A DNA stretch of 64,000 bases from a bacterium (GCA_024742285.1 JANSYR010000020.1:42945-106944); one strand, 5' to 3'; shown: positions 17,907 through 27,253, counted from the stretch's first letter. Translations and numbers: made by a program. The notes: a model not told the origin generated them from the letters alone.

Positions 17907-18779
17907 ATGCCCGTGCAGCAACCGACCGCGCGCAGCCTCGTGCTCGACCTCCTCTCGACCCTCCGGCGAGGGACGATGCCCGTGCGCGCGTTGGTCGAGG
18001 CCGGCGCCCTGCTCGGGATCGAGGAGAACAACGTCCGTGTGAGTCTCGCGCGCCTCTACGCCTCCGGTCGCATCGAGCGGGACGAGCGAGGGCGGTATCG
18101 CCTCGGTCCCGCCGTCGCCGCGATCAGCGGACGTCTGCGGAGCTGGCGGGACCTCGGCCAGCGCCAACGCGCCTGGAAGGGGGACTGGATCGCCGTCCAC
18201 TGCGCGCGCCTCGGCCGCGGGCCGGCGCGCCGCCGCCGGGAGCGCGCCCTCGAGCTGCTCGGATTCCGCGCGCTCGAAACCGGCTTCTCCCTGCGCCCCG
18301 ACAACCTCCGCGGTGGCGTCGACGGCGTGCGCGAGCAGCTGGTCTCCCTCGCGACCGGAGCCGACGCGACGGATACGGCCCTGGGCCGCGTCTTCGTCGT
18401 CCGGGACCTCGATCCCTCGAGCGACCTCGAGGCCCGAAGCCTCTGGGACGCGGCCGCCCTCGCCGACGAAGGCCGCGCGTCCCTCGCGGATCTCCAGGCA
18501 TCCGAAGCCCGCCTCGAACGGCTCTCCGACGAAGAGGCGATGGTCGAGTCGTTCCTGGTCGGCGGCCGCATCCTTCGTCAGCTGGTTCGCCACCCGCTGC
18601 TCCCGCCCGAGATCCTCGACCCCGCGCCGCTGCGTGATCTGCTCGACGCGATGAAGCACTACGACGCCCGCGGACGCGACGCCTGGGCCCGCTTCCTCTC
18701 CCGTCACGACGTTCCCCACCGTGCCCTCCCCCTCGACGCCCGCGAGCCGACCGCGGACCGACCCGGCGCGCTCCATTGA
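17907..18779 (+). CDS. PaaX-family transcriptional regulator
   Basis: The 290-aa protein has an N-terminal winged helix (ARSLVLDLLSTLRRGTMPVRAL, LGIEENNVRVSLARLYASG, then IERDERGRYRLG) and a C-terminal PaaX region (WKGDWIAVHCA; RHPLLPPEILDPAP). PaaX represses phenylacetate degradation using phenylacetyl-CoA; related proteins sense other acyl-CoAs. No paa genes are nearby. The next gene, a fatty-acid desaturase 109 bp downstream, is a candidate target, so the effector may be a different acyl-CoA. ATG 17907 starts right after an AT-rich segment. Confidence 0.8.
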   Translation: MPVQQPTARSLVLDLLSTLRRGTMPVRALVEAGALLGIEENNVRVSLARLYASGRIERDERGRYRLGPAVAAISGRLRSWRDLGQRQRAWKGDWIAVHCARLGRGPARRRRERALELLGFRALETGFSLRPDNLRGGVDGVREQLVSLATGADATDTALGRVFVVRDLDPSSDLEARSLWDAAALADEGRASLADLQASEARLERLSDEEAMVESFLVGGRILRQLVRHPLLPPEILDPAPLRDLLDAMKHYDARGRDAWARFLSRHDVPHRALPLDAREPTADRPGALH

Positions 18780-18888
18780 GGCCGCCGTCCCGATCGCCCG
18801 CGCGCCGGGCGCCTGCTTCGCACCTCGCCGGGAGACCGGCCTCGAACCCACTCGCGACGAATCGCGAATCCAACCCGGAGTTCCGATC

Positions 18889-19929
18889 ATGATGGTCACC
18901 GCCCCGCCGTCCGACGAGATCCAGGACGCCCCCGAAGAGCCGATCCTCGGCAACGCCCACTGGCTCTCGAAGTTCACGAAAGAAGAGCGCAAGGAGATCC
19001 TCTCCTTCGACGACAAGCGGAGCGTCTGGACCCTCGTCTTCAACTGGTCCGTCGTATTCGGCGCGATGGCCCTGGTCGGGATCTCGAGCGGCTTCTGGCT
19101 CGTCCTGACGATCCCCCTCGCGCTCTTCCTGATCGGGGGGCGTCAGCTGGGCTTCGCGATCGTCATGCACGACGCAGCCCACCACGCGTTCCTGTCGAAT
19201 CGCAAGTGGAACGACCTCGTCGGCAACTGGCTCGGCGCCTATCCGACCTGGTCGGACGTGAAGCCCTACCGCCCCTACCACCTGGTCCACCACGCCAAGA
19301 CCGGGACCGAGGAAGATCCGGACCTCTCGCTGACGCTGCCCTTCCCGCTCACCCGGTCGAGCTTCCGGCGCAAGGTCTGGCGCGACCTCTCCGGGCAGAC
19401 CGGCTGGACCCAGATCAAGCAGACCTTCCTGCGCGACATGGGCTGGGGGAATCGTCGGACCCAGCGCAACCAGGGGCTCGAGCCCGGCGAGAAGCCGGAC
19501 GTCGGCTGGCACAAGATCGCGCCGGTCGCGATCACGAACCTCGTGATCTTCGCCGTGCCGGCGAGCTTCGGTCGACCGGAGCTCTACCTGCTCTGGGTCG
19601 TCGCGCTCTTCACGACCTACCGCCTGGTGATCCGCATCCGCGCGATCGGCGAACACGCCCTGTCGGGCCCCGCTGAGGACCCGCTGCGCAACACGCGGAC
19701 GACGATCGCCTCGTGGTGGGAGCGGCTCTTCCTCGCCCCGAACTTCGTCAACTACCACCTCGAGCACCATCTGCTCATGACGGTGCCCCACTACAACCTG
19801 CCGAAGATGCACCGCATGCTGCGGGACAAGGGGCTACTCGAGAACGCGCTCGTCTCGAACGGCTACCTCGAGGTGCTGCGCCGGGCGACGTCGAAGCCCG
19901 AAGCGCCGACGGAGGCCGCGGCGGCCTAG
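18889..19929 (+). CDS. Membrane fatty-acid desaturase
   Basis: The 346-aa protein has the three His boxes of di-iron membrane desaturases/hydroxylases: HDAAHH (about residues 88-93), HLVHH (about 129-133) and HLEHH (near 289), with hydrophobic segments between. Such enzymes use O2 to desaturate or hydroxylate lipid-linked acyl chains. The start is the first of two adjacent ATGs, behind CGGAG. It follows a PaaX-like regulator. The stop shares a CTAG palindrome with the convergent gene. A hydroxylase or carotenoid-type activity is possible. Confidence 0.82.
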   Translation: MMVTAPPSDEIQDAPEEPILGNAHWLSKFTKEERKEILSFDDKRSVWTLVFNWSVVFGAMALVGISSGFWLVLTIPLALFLIGGRQLGFAIVMHDAAHHAFLSNRKWNDLVGNWLGAYPTWSDVKPYRPYHLVHHAKTGTEEDPDLSLTLPFPLTRSSFRRKVWRDLSGQTGWTQIKQTFLRDMGWGNRRTQRNQGLEPGEKPDVGWHKIAPVAITNLVIFAVPASFGRPELYLLWVVALFTTYRLVIRIRAIGEHALSGPAEDPLRNTRTTIASWWERLFLAPNFVNYHLEHHLLMTVPHYNLPKMHRMLRDKGLLENALVSNGYLEVLRRATSKPEAPTEAAAA

Positions 19930-20996
19930 CAGACGGGAGCGTCGCTTCGCCCGCCGACCTTGAGCGCCGCGTCCGCGCCCGCGCGCTGGAAGACCGGATC
20001 CGGCGCGCGGCGGTCCTCGCGCCAGCACGCTTCCGTCATCTTGATCGCGTGCTCCTGGATCGAGCACGCCGCGTGGTAGCGGGTCTCGTCCCAGTCCCCG
20101 GCGACGCGGATCACCTCTTCGTCGTCCTCCGGCGCCCCGTCCGGCTCGCCGAAGATCGAGTGGAGCGCGCCGACCGCCTGGAGCACGAAGCCGCAGGCAG
20201 CGACGCGATCCTCGGGCTCGAGATACGGAAGCAGGATCCGCAGACCCGACGGAATCGTCAGCGCGTGGACGTAGGCGATCCGCGCCGTGGGATGAGCGAC
20301 GTAGAGCCCCGCCGCGCCGAGACAGAGGGTGTCGAGCCAGGCGTCGACCTCGTCCGGAGACGGCAGCCGCGCTTGCCCGACGGCCTCGGCGAAAGGCGCC
20401 CAATCATCGAGCCGCTCGACCACGCGAAAGAAATACCCCGATCGTGCCTCGGCGTCGCCGAGCAGGGGCCACGCGCCGAGCGCCGCGTCGAGCGCCGCGT
20501 CGAGGCTCGCTTCCTTCGGCGTCGAGCCCGGTGTGCCCGGCAGCGTCTGATACCGCGCGGCCCAGTAGGCGAGACCGTGGGCCACCTCCTGGCGCCGCGC
20601 GGGGTGGTCCTCGCGTTCGAGCGCGCGCAGCCCGTGCACGACGCGGAGCAGACCGTGGCCCGCGGCGGCGAAGAGCCCCGGCAGGAGCGCGGGGACCTCG
20701 CTTCGAAGCAGGGTCGTGACGTCCCCCTCCCGCACGCGTTCCTCGAACGTCGTCACCCACTCGGGCGCGCGCTCGATGTGGCCGAGGGCCTCGCCCCAGG
20801 CCGCCCGCGGAATGGACGCGCCCCGTTCGAGCGGAGGCAGCCGCGGCGCGTAGACGTCGACGAACGCCGGAATCTTCGCCTGGTGCCCGAGACGTTCCAG
20901 GGCCTCTGCGCCCATGGGTCCGTGGTTCGCGAGTCCCCCCGCGTACTCGAGCCCCACCTGCTGGAAGCGTTCGAGTGCCTCGTCGTAGTTGCTCAT
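19926..20996 (-). CDS. Questin-oxidase-like (DUF4243) protein
   Basis: The 356-aa protein matches the questin oxidase-like family pattern: an early YAGGLANHGPMGAEALERLG, then HGLLRVVHGLRALER, EVAHGLAYWAARYQTLPG, and a late SIQEHAIKMTEACWRE. Fungal relatives (GedK/AstB type) perform Baeyer-Villiger-like ring opening of anthraquinones without a recognisable flavin motif; bacterial members are mostly uncharacterised. Several conserved His residues could be catalytic. It is convergent with the desaturase. Given the nearby ring-degrading operon it might act on a cyclic ketone, but that is speculation. Confidence 0.65.
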   Translation of the reverse strand: MSNYDEALERFQQVGLEYAGGLANHGPMGAEALERLGHQAKIPAFVDVYAPRLPPLERGASIPRAAWGEALGHIERAPEWVTTFEERVREGDVTTLLRSEVPALLPGLFAAAGHGLLRVVHGLRALEREDHPARRQEVAHGLAYWAARYQTLPGTPGSTPKEASLDAALDAALGAWPLLGDAEARSGYFFRVVERLDDWAPFAEAVGQARLPSPDEVDAWLDTLCLGAAGLYVAHPTARIAYVHALTIPSGLRILLPYLEPEDRVAACGFVLQAVGALHSIFGEPDGAPEDDEEVIRVAGDWDETRYHAACSIQEHAIKMTEACWREDRRAPDPVFQRAGADAALKVGGRSDAPVC

Positions 20997-21294
20997 CGTC
21001 CGTCGCCCCGTCTGCGCGCGCCGGGGGCCGGGCCAACCGCTCCGACCGCCCGCGCCGGCGGATCCTAGCGGCCACGCGCGGCCCCGCGTACTCGCCGCCG
21101 CGCGCCCCGCCAGCTGCTAAGATCCGCCCGCGCCCGGCCCAGAGCCCCAAGCCCCGCTTCGGCGGAGTGGCCGAGACCGACCCTTCGAGCGACCGGACGC
21201 CCGGTGCTCGGTTCCGATCCTCACTTCTCCATCTCCTCATCGCGCCGGGTCCATCCGGTTCCCGCGACCCGACGCCACCCAAAGGAACGCCGCC

Positions 21295-22407
21295 ATGGCC
21301 GACCCCGTGAGCCCCGCGCAGGTCCTCGACGCCCTGCGCCCGATCATCGACCCCGACTTCGGCAAGAGCATCGTCGACCTCGGCTTCATCAAGGACCTGA
21401 AGGTCGACGGACCGACCGTCTCCTTCTCGATCGAGCTGACGACGCCGGCCTGCCCGGTCAAGGACGAGTTCAAGGCCGCCGCGAAGCAGCGGGTCGAAGC
21501 CCTCGACGGCGTCGACGAGGCCGCGGTCACGATGACCGCGAACACGCGGCAGGCGAGCCGGACCGGCGGCGGCGAAGGCGATCAGCAGGTGAACCTGCCC
21601 GGCGTGAAGAACATCATCGCCGTGGCCAGCGGCAAGGGCGGCGTCGGCAAGAGCACGACGGCGATCAACCTCGCCCTCTCCCTCCGCGACCAGGGCGCCC
21701 AGGTCGGGATCCTCGATGCCGACGTCTACGGCCCGTCCCTCTCTCTGCTCGCGGGCGTGCACGGGCGTCCGGACACGACCCCGGACCGCAAGATCATGCC
21801 GCTGATCGGCCAGGGCATGAAGTTGATGTCGATGGCGTTCTTCATGAACGACGACTCGCCCGTCATCTGGCGCGGTCCGATGGTCCACGGCCTGGTCAAG
21901 CAGTTCCTCACCGACGTGCAGTGGGGCGAGCTCGACTACCTGATCGTCGACATGCCCCCCGGAACCGGTGACGCTGCCCTCACGCTCACGCAGATGGCGC
22001 CGCTCTCCGGCGCGGTCATCGTGACGACCGCCAACGACCTCTCGCTGATCGACGCCCGCAAGGGCCTCCAGATGTTCGAGAAGGTCGGCGTGCCGATCCT
22101 GGGCATCGTGGAGAACATGTCCTACTTCACGCCCAGCGAGCTGCCCGACAAGAAGTACTACATCTTCGGTCAAGGCGGCGGTGAGCGCGTCGCCAAGGAG
22201 CTCGGCGTCGATTTCCTCGGCGAAGTCCCGATCGACCCTCGAATCGCGGAGAACGGCGACGTCGGTCAGCCGATCGTGGTCAGCGAGCCGGACTCGCCCT
22301 CGAGCGCGGCGCTTCGCAGGATCTCCGGCGAGGTCGCGCGAAAGGTCGCGATGCTGGCGGTGCAGAACCCGCCGATCGCGGATGCGAACATCACCTGGGT
22401 GAACTGA
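21295..22407 (+). CDS. Mrp/NBP35-family ATP-binding Fe-S carrier (CxxC-less form)
   Basis: The 370-aa protein has an N-terminal MIP18/DUF59 domain (residues 5-80), then a deviant Walker A (ASGKGGVGKSTT), LDADVYGPS, and DYLIVDMPPGTGDAALT. These define Mrp/ApbC, an Fe-S cluster carrier ATPase. The position that usually carries CxxC reads ENMSYFTPSELPDKKYYIFG, so the bridging-cluster cysteines are missing, as I recall for some other Mrp lineages. ATG 21295 follows AAAGGAA. It is divergent from the questin-oxidase-like gene across about 300 bp with no evident gene. Confidence 0.88.
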   Translation: MADPVSPAQVLDALRPIIDPDFGKSIVDLGFIKDLKVDGPTVSFSIELTTPACPVKDEFKAAAKQRVEALDGVDEAAVTMTANTRQASRTGGGEGDQQVNLPGVKNIIAVASGKGGVGKSTTAINLALSLRDQGAQVGILDADVYGPSLSLLAGVHGRPDTTPDRKIMPLIGQGMKLMSMAFFMNDDSPVIWRGPMVHGLVKQFLTDVQWGELDYLIVDMPPGTGDAALTLTQMAPLSGAVIVTTANDLSLIDARKGLQMFEKVGVPILGIVENMSYFTPSELPDKKYYIFGQGGGERVAKELGVDFLGEVPIDPRIAENGDVGQPIVVSEPDSPSSAALRRISGEVARKVAMLAVQNPPIADANITWVN

Positions 22408-22424
22408 TCCTTCGGCGCTGCGCG

Positions 22425-22471
22425 CCTCTCGAAGCGCCGCTTCGCGGCGGCGCTTCTTGCGCTGAGGGCTC
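22425..22471 (+). repeat. Dispersed hairpin repeat, copy 1 (with constant tail)
   Basis: Perfect 10-bp stem 22431-22440 / 22447-22456 (GAAGCGCCGC / GCGGCGCTTC), followed at once by the tail TTGCGCTGAGGGCTC. It lies 18 bp after the mrp stop. Copy 3 near 63.8 kb has a different stem sequence that still pairs perfectly, followed by the same tail. There is no T-run, so it is not a classic terminator. Confidence 0.75.
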
Positions 22472-22495
22472 GGCCTTCTGGTCGGCGCGCCGCGC

Positions 22496-22527
22496 CCCTC
22501 GAAGCGCCGTTTCTTGCGCTGAGGGCT
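22496..22527 (+). repeat. Dispersed hairpin repeat, copy 2 (one arm lost)
   Basis: Reads CCTCGAAGCGCCG then TTTC and the same tail TTGCGCTGAGGGCTC as copy 1, 42 bp further on. The second stem arm is deleted. Tandem arrangement of a full and a truncated copy suggests local duplication followed by loss. Confidence 0.7.
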
Positions 22528-22543
22528 CCGGGGGTGGCTCCGT

Positions 22544-24445
22544 TCAGCTTCCGGGCTCGTACCAGATGGACGAGCCGACGGCGCGTTCGTGGATGGAGTG
22601 TGGTTTCGGAGGGGGGATGCCCAGGCGTTTGGCGTCGTAGGTGGACCAGCGCGGGGTGGCGATCTCGAGGGCGCGGGCGTAGTAGAAGGCGCGTTGGTCG
22701 GGGTCGAAGTCGGGATCCTGCCAGAAGGCCGAGAGGTCCGCGGCGCCGACCGAGTCTTCGTAGGTCGCGCTCGCGACGTCGACCGTCGACGGGAGCGACA
22801 CGAGGCGTCCCGCCTCGTCGGGCACGCGTCCGTCGGACGCGGCGATCTCGTAGACGCGCTCGTGACTGCGACCGGCGTCGTCGAGCCAGCCCTTGATGAT
22901 CTGCAGGCGATCGAGGTTCGCCCCATCCGGGTCCTTGAGCGCCCAGACGAGGAACGCGGGCGCTTCCGGGTTCTCGTGCGGCCGCAGCGTCCCGCCCATC
23001 GGCACACCGCGGCGGTAGCCCTCGCGGATGCCGTCCGACCGTTCGAGCAGGCTGGCTTCGAGATCCCAACCGCCGAACATGCGCACGCGAATCCGCGGGC
23101 CCGAGGTCGCGAAGGTTTCTTTTCGGCGCATCGCTGCGAAGAGCGACGCCCGCGTATTCTCCTCGGCCCAGATCCCTGCGAGGCCGGCCGCGCCCCACTT
23201 CGACGCGGGCAGGAACCCCTCCGGAATCAACGTCGCCTGATCGAGACGGATCGCCGCGGTCCCGTCGAGCATCGGTAGCTTCCCGAAGAACGCGTCCTCT
23301 TCGATCGGGGACGCGGCCCCGTGGCCGTCACTGCTCCCGATCACGCCGAAGTCGAAGGGATTCGAGCCGGACCGGGCGGCGATCTCGAGTCCCACGCGCT
23401 GGGCCGCGCGGGCGTACCCGCCGCGAAGATCCAGGGCCTCGCTGGCGGGAAGCAGGCCTTCCTGGATCTCGAAGTCGGCGAACTCGTCTTCGGGCGAGAG
23501 CGCCGGGTGGGTCTCGGACGTGCCCTTGACCTGGAAGATCTCCGTGAGCGGCTCGTTGCGGCGCCGCGTCTCGATGTAGTCGGCGTCGAAGGCGTTGCCC
23601 GTCATGTCGGTCGTGGCGAAGGTCAGACCGCCGGAGAGGTTCGGATTGTGTGGGATCGCGAGCACCGGAATCCCGGCCTCCCGCTGACGGTCGAGCTCCG
23701 CCCACAGATCGCGCGAGTTCCGCGCCTCTTTGGCGCTCGCGGCAAAGTCCGGCGCGCGGCTGCTGCCGTAGATCACGTTGCGATGCAGGTGGATCCCGTT
23801 GTCTCCGCCGCGGGTCCACTCGTAGGCGATGAACGTGGTGAAGGCGCCGGGGTCGTTGTGCTGCTCGGCGGCGCCGATGATCGTCTGCCAGGCATCGCTT
23901 CGGATCTCGTCGGTCTCCGGCGGGAGCTCCATCGCGAGGTTGTCCCAGAGCTCGCCCATCGTCCGCTGATAGAGCAGGGTCAGGGCGAGACGCGAGTCGT
24001 TCTGGAGCCGGTCCCGAAGAGACCGCTCGACGAGCACCCCTTCGTTGCGTTCCCGTGTGATCCCCAGGAACTCGGAGTGGTCCGTCACGGCCGCGAAGTC
24101 GAGGGGCTTCGAGAGTCGGATCTCGCTCCCATTGCCGTGGGCCAGACTCGCCCCCTTCGCGAACCGGTAGGCGTCGTCGGGCATCGCCCGGACGCCGAAG
24201 ACGAACGCGTCCGCGGACAAGGCGGTGTGGATGTGGAGATCACCGAAGAAGGCCTGCCGATCTGGCGCGGGCGGCCGGCGCTCGAGCGGCCTCATCGGCT
24301 TCGCATTCGCGGGATCGAACGCGGGCTCGAGCGTCGGATCGGCCGGCGGCTTCTGGAGCCCGACCACGAGGACCCAGCCGACGGCGAGTGCGACGAAAGC
24401 CGCCAGGATCAGCAGGAACGTTCGAAGGACTCCCCAGACGGACAT
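22544..24445 (-). CDS. DUF3604 protein, membrane-anchored, last gene of the steroid operon
   Basis: The 633-aa protein starts with a membrane helix (GVLRTFLLILAAFVALAVGW), then a PHP-like metal motif FFGDLHIHTALSADAFVFG and FAAVTDHSEFLG, and later FIAYEWTRG and GSSDGHGAAS. These are the DUF3604 hallmarks; the metal ligands suggest a hydrolase outside the cytoplasm, but no activity is established. ATG 24445 was chosen because the anchor begins there. It lies 68 bp after hsaE on the same strand and so is probably cotranscribed. DUF3604 genes next to degradation operons hint at extracytoplasmic processing of a substrate; this is inference. Confidence 0.82.
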   Translation of the reverse strand: MSVWGVLRTFLLILAAFVALAVGWVLVVGLQKPPADPTLEPAFDPANAKPMRPLERRPPAPDRQAFFGDLHIHTALSADAFVFGVRAMPDDAYRFAKGASLAHGNGSEIRLSKPLDFAAVTDHSEFLGITRERNEGVLVERSLRDRLQNDSRLALTLLYQRTMGELWDNLAMELPPETDEIRSDAWQTIIGAAEQHNDPGAFTTFIAYEWTRGGDNGIHLHRNVIYGSSRAPDFAASAKEARNSRDLWAELDRQREAGIPVLAIPHNPNLSGGLTFATTDMTGNAFDADYIETRRRNEPLTEIFQVKGTSETHPALSPEDEFADFEIQEGLLPASEALDLRGGYARAAQRVGLEIAARSGSNPFDFGVIGSSDGHGAASPIEEDAFFGKLPMLDGTAAIRLDQATLIPEGFLPASKWGAAGLAGIWAEENTRASLFAAMRRKETFATSGPRIRVRMFGGWDLEASLLERSDGIREGYRRGVPMGGTLRPHENPEAPAFLVWALKDPDGANLDRLQIIKGWLDDAGRSHERVYEIAASDGRVPDEAGRLVSLPSTVDVASATYEDSVGAADLSAFWQDPDFDPDQRAFYYARALEIATPRWSTYDAKRLGIPPPKPHSIHERAVGSSIWYEPGS

Positions 24446-24513
24446 GGACGACACCTCTTCGGGGCCATTCCCGCCGCCCCACGCAGGGAGAGCGAGGAAC
24501 GGGCCGTCGCGCG

Positions 24514-25299
24514 CTACGTGAATCGGACCTCGACGTGGCCGAGTGCGTCGAACTCCGCCCGCACGACGTCGCCGGCCTGGACGTCGACCGCGCGCGTGCA
24601 GGAGCCCGGAAGCACCGCCTGGCCGGCTTCGAGGGCCACGTCGAATCGGCTGACGGTCTGGGCGAGCCAGGCCACGGCGGTGACCGGGTTGCCGAGGACC
24701 GCCGCCGAGGTCCCGGATTCGACCACCTCGCCGTTGCGCAGGAGGCTCGCCTCGATCGCGCGCACGTCGACGTCGGTCAGCCGGACCGGGTTCCCGCCGA
24801 GCACGACCTTCGCCGAGGACGCGTTGTCGGCGATCGTGTCGACGATCCCGATCTTCCAGTCGGCGATCCGGCTGTCGATGATCTCGATCGCCGGGAGGAC
24901 GAACTCCGTCGCGCGGATCACGTCCGCGGCGTTGCACCCGCGCGCCGGCAGCGCGTCGCCCAGCACGAACGCGACTTCGATCTCGACCCGCGGCTGGATC
25001 ATCGCGCTCATGGCGACGTCGTGTTCCTCGAAGACGAACATGTCGTCCAGGAGGTGACCGTAGTCGGGCTCGTCCACACCCATCATCTCCTGCATCGCCC
25101 GGGACGACAGACCGACCTTGTGACCACGGACCGCCGCGCCCGCTTCGACGCGTCGCTCGATGTTGTGGAGCTGGATCCGATAGGCGTCCGTCACGTCGAG
25201 ATCGGACCAGCGCGCGGCGAGCGGCTCGATCGGCTTCCTGGACGCCTCCGCGTCGTACAGCGCGGCGGCGACTTCCTGGAGCGTCGCGTCGGTCGTCAT
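24514..25299 (-). CDS. hsaE: 2-hydroxypenta-2,4-dienoate hydratase-type enzyme (HsaE/MhpD)
   Basis: The 261-aa protein belongs to the FAH-superfamily hydratases that add water to 2-hydroxy-dienoates from meta-cleavage. Visible signatures: GHKVGLSSRAMQEMMGVDEP, MIQPRVEIEVAFVLG (metal ligands), ATEFVLPAIEIIDSRIADW and GNPVTAVAWLAQ. In the steroid pathway HsaE hydrates 2-hydroxy-2,4-hexadienoate released by HsaD. Here it follows hsaD by 42 bp. The catechol-pathway hydratase is equally likely from the protein alone; the operon decides. Confidence 0.85.
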   Translation of the reverse strand: MTTDATLQEVAAALYDAEASRKPIEPLAARWSDLDVTDAYRIQLHNIERRVEAGAAVRGHKVGLSSRAMQEMMGVDEPDYGHLLDDMFVFEEHDVAMSAMIQPRVEIEVAFVLGDALPARGCNAADVIRATEFVLPAIEIIDSRIADWKIGIVDTIADNASSAKVVLGGNPVRLTDVDVRAIEASLLRNGEVVESGTSAAVLGNPVTAVAWLAQTVSRFDVALEAGQAVLPGSCTRAVDVQAGDVVRAEFDALGHVEVRFT

Positions 25300-25341
25300 T
25301 CGGAGTCCTTTCGGGGCCTGGCCCGAGCGCTCGGTGCCGAC

Positions 25342-26211
25342 CTATCCATCGGCCGTCAGGAAGTCGATCGAGATCCGCTCGAACTCCCGGGCGTGCTCGA
25401 GCTGCGCCCAGTGTCCGCAGCGAGGGAAGACGTGCAGGCGCGCGTTCTCCATCCGGTGGAGCATGAAGAGCGCGCCATCGAGGGGCAGGACCCGATCGTC
25501 GCGGCCCCAGGTGATGAGCGTCGGGTGCGTGACCCGGTGGATCTCCCGCCAGATCTCGCCCTTCCTGCGCTGCTCCTCGTCGGGCCCCATGACCGTCATC
25601 AGGAACCGCGCGAGGCCCTGGATCACCCCCGGATCGCTCGCGACCGACCAGCGCTCCTCGATCAGCTCCTCGGTCACGAGGGCCTGGTCGTAGACCATGA
25701 TCCGCACGAACTCCTCGAGCTTCTCGCGGCTCGGACCGGGCGGCGCCAGGAATCGCCCCAGGATCTTCACGCCCTCCGTCGGCTCGGGAGAGAGCACCGG
25801 GATGCAGGCGCCTCCGGGCCCCATCTGCACCAGCCGATTCGCACGATCCGGGTAGTCGAGCGCGAAGCGGAAGGCCGTCCCGCCGCCCAGCGAGTTGCCG
25901 AGCAGATGCGCCGACGGAATCTCGAGCTCGTCCAGGAGGTCGCGCAGCGCACGCGCGGCGACGACGTTGAACTGCTCCTTCGACTCGGGCTTGTCGGAGA
26001 GTCCGAACTGGGGCTGATCGACGAGGAGCACGCGGAAGTGCGAGGCGAACGCGGGCAGGTTCTGCTTGAAGTTGCTCCAGCCGGTCGCGCCGGGCCCGCC
26101 GCCGTGCAGCATGACGAGCGTGTCGCCCTCTCCCGCCTCGTTGTAGTGGATCCGCAGATCGCCGAGCTGGGCGGATCGACTCGTGGACTCGAAGGTCAGA
26201 TCGTCTGCCAT
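25342..26211 (-). CDS. hsaD: 4,5:9,10-diseco-steroid hydrolase (HsaD-type meta-cleavage hydrolase)
   Basis: This 289-aa alpha/beta hydrolase has Ser107 in LLGNSLGGG, Asp239 in WGRDDRVLPLDG and His267 in CGHWAQLEH. Beyond the triad it shares the mycobacterial HsaD pattern I recall: LTFESTSR at the start, FRFALDYPDRANRLVQMGPGG, PTEGVK and IMVYDQALVTEEL. HsaD cleaves the C-C bond of the ring-A meta-cleavage product, giving a 2-hydroxydienoate and the C/D-ring propanoate. This similarity is the strongest single sign that the operon handles steroids rather than biphenyl or simple phenols. Confidence 0.88.
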   Translation of the reverse strand: MADDLTFESTSRSAQLGDLRIHYNEAGEGDTLVMLHGGGPGATGWSNFKQNLPAFASHFRVLLVDQPQFGLSDKPESKEQFNVVAARALRDLLDELEIPSAHLLGNSLGGGTAFRFALDYPDRANRLVQMGPGGACIPVLSPEPTEGVKILGRFLAPPGPSREKLEEFVRIMVYDQALVTEELIEERWSVASDPGVIQGLARFLMTVMGPDEEQRRKGEIWREIHRVTHPTLITWGRDDRVLPLDGALFMLHRMENARLHVFPRCGHWAQLEHAREFERISIDFLTADG

Positions 26212-26224
26212 GGTTCCGTCCTCT

Positions 26225-27253
26225 CTATCCGGGCCCGCGGAGCTGGAGCTCGCGAGCGATGTCGATCAGCTGGTCTTCCTGGCCCCCGACGAGCTTGCGC
26301 TCCCCTGCCCGGGTCAGGATCTCGACCGGCGAGACCTCGAAGCGCTCCGCCTGGGCGAAAGCATGCTTGAGGAAGCTCGAGTAGACCCCCGCGTACCCCA
26401 TGGTGAGCGAGAGCCGATCGACGACGCACTCCTCGGGCATGATGGGGCGCACGACCTCCTCGGCGGCGTCCATGATGCGCATCGGGTCGACTCCGGTCCG
26501 GAGACCGAGCTTCGTGCAGACCGCGACCAGGGCTTCGACGGGGGCGTTGCCGGCGCCGGCGCCGAACCCGCGCGTCGATCCGTCGACCTGAACCGCGCCG
26601 GCCCGGATCGCGTGAACACTGTTCGCGACCGCGAGCGAGAGGTTCTGGTGGGCGTGGAAGCCGACCTGCGCGTCACTCCCCAGCTCGCCGACCAGCGCCG
26701 CGACGCGATCCGAGGCGTCCTCGAGGATCATCGCGCCGGCGGAATCGACCACGTAGACGCACTCGCAGCCCGCGTCGGCCATGATGCGAGCCTGCCTTGC
26801 CAGCGCTTCGGGATCGGACGAATGCGCCATCATCAAGAAGCCCACGGTCTCCAGCCCGAGCTCTCGCGCGAGGCCGAAATGCTGGACCGAGACGTCCGCT
26901 TCGGTGCAATGGGTCGCGATCCGGATGATGCGAACGCCGAGGTCCGCGGCGGCCGCGATGTCGTCCTTCACGGCGACCCCGGGCAGCATGAGCGCGGCGA
27001 TCTTCGCCGAGGACGCGTGCTCGACCGCCGTCGCGATCAGCTCGCGCTCGTCCACGGCACTTCGACCGTAAGCGAAGGAGGATCCGCTCAGTCCGTCTCC
27101 GTGGCTGACCTCGATCGCCGGCACGCCGGCGGCATCGAGGGCGGTCACGACACGAGCCACTTCGGCGGACGTGAACGCATGGCGCTTGGGATGGGACCCG
27201 TCGCGCAGCGAAGAGTCGGTGATCCGGACGTCGAGGTCCTTCGGGAAGCTCAT
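26225..27253 (-). CDS. hsaF: 4-hydroxy-2-oxovalerate/oxohexanoate aldolase
   Basis: HsaF/BphI-type aldolase splits 4-hydroxy-2-oxo acids into pyruvate and an aldehyde, working in a complex with the next dehydrogenase. The 342-aa product shows [15 protein letters not shown] (catalytic Arg-Asp), [18 protein letters not shown] text ([18 protein letters not shown]), [25 protein letters not shown] and a C-terminal communication domain. Its ATG overlaps the hsaG stop (ATGA), as expected for subunits made together. Confidence 0.92.
   Translation of the reverse strand: MSFPKDLDVRITDSSLRDGSHPKRHAFTSAEVARVVTALDAAGVPAIEVSHGDGLSGSSFAYGRSAVDERELIATAVEHASSAKIAALMLPGVAVKDDIAAAADLGVRIIRIATHCTEADVSVQHFGLARELGLETVGFLMMAHSSDPEALARQARIMADAGCECVYVVDSAGAMILEDASDRVAALVGELGSDAQVGFHAHQNLSLAVANSVHAIRAGAVQVDGSTRGFGAGAGNAPVEALVAVCTKLGLRTGVDPMRIMDAAEEVVRPIMPEECVVDRLSLTMGYAGVYSSFLKHAFAQAERFEVSPVEILTRAGERKLVGGQEDQLIDIARELQLRGPG

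Noticed and set aside
21160..21225. tRNA-Ser/Leu-like text (GCGGAGTGGCCGAGA ... CGGTTCCGATCC) upstream of mrp
   Set aside because: The acceptor arms do not pair and no anticodon arm forms, so the resemblance is accidental.
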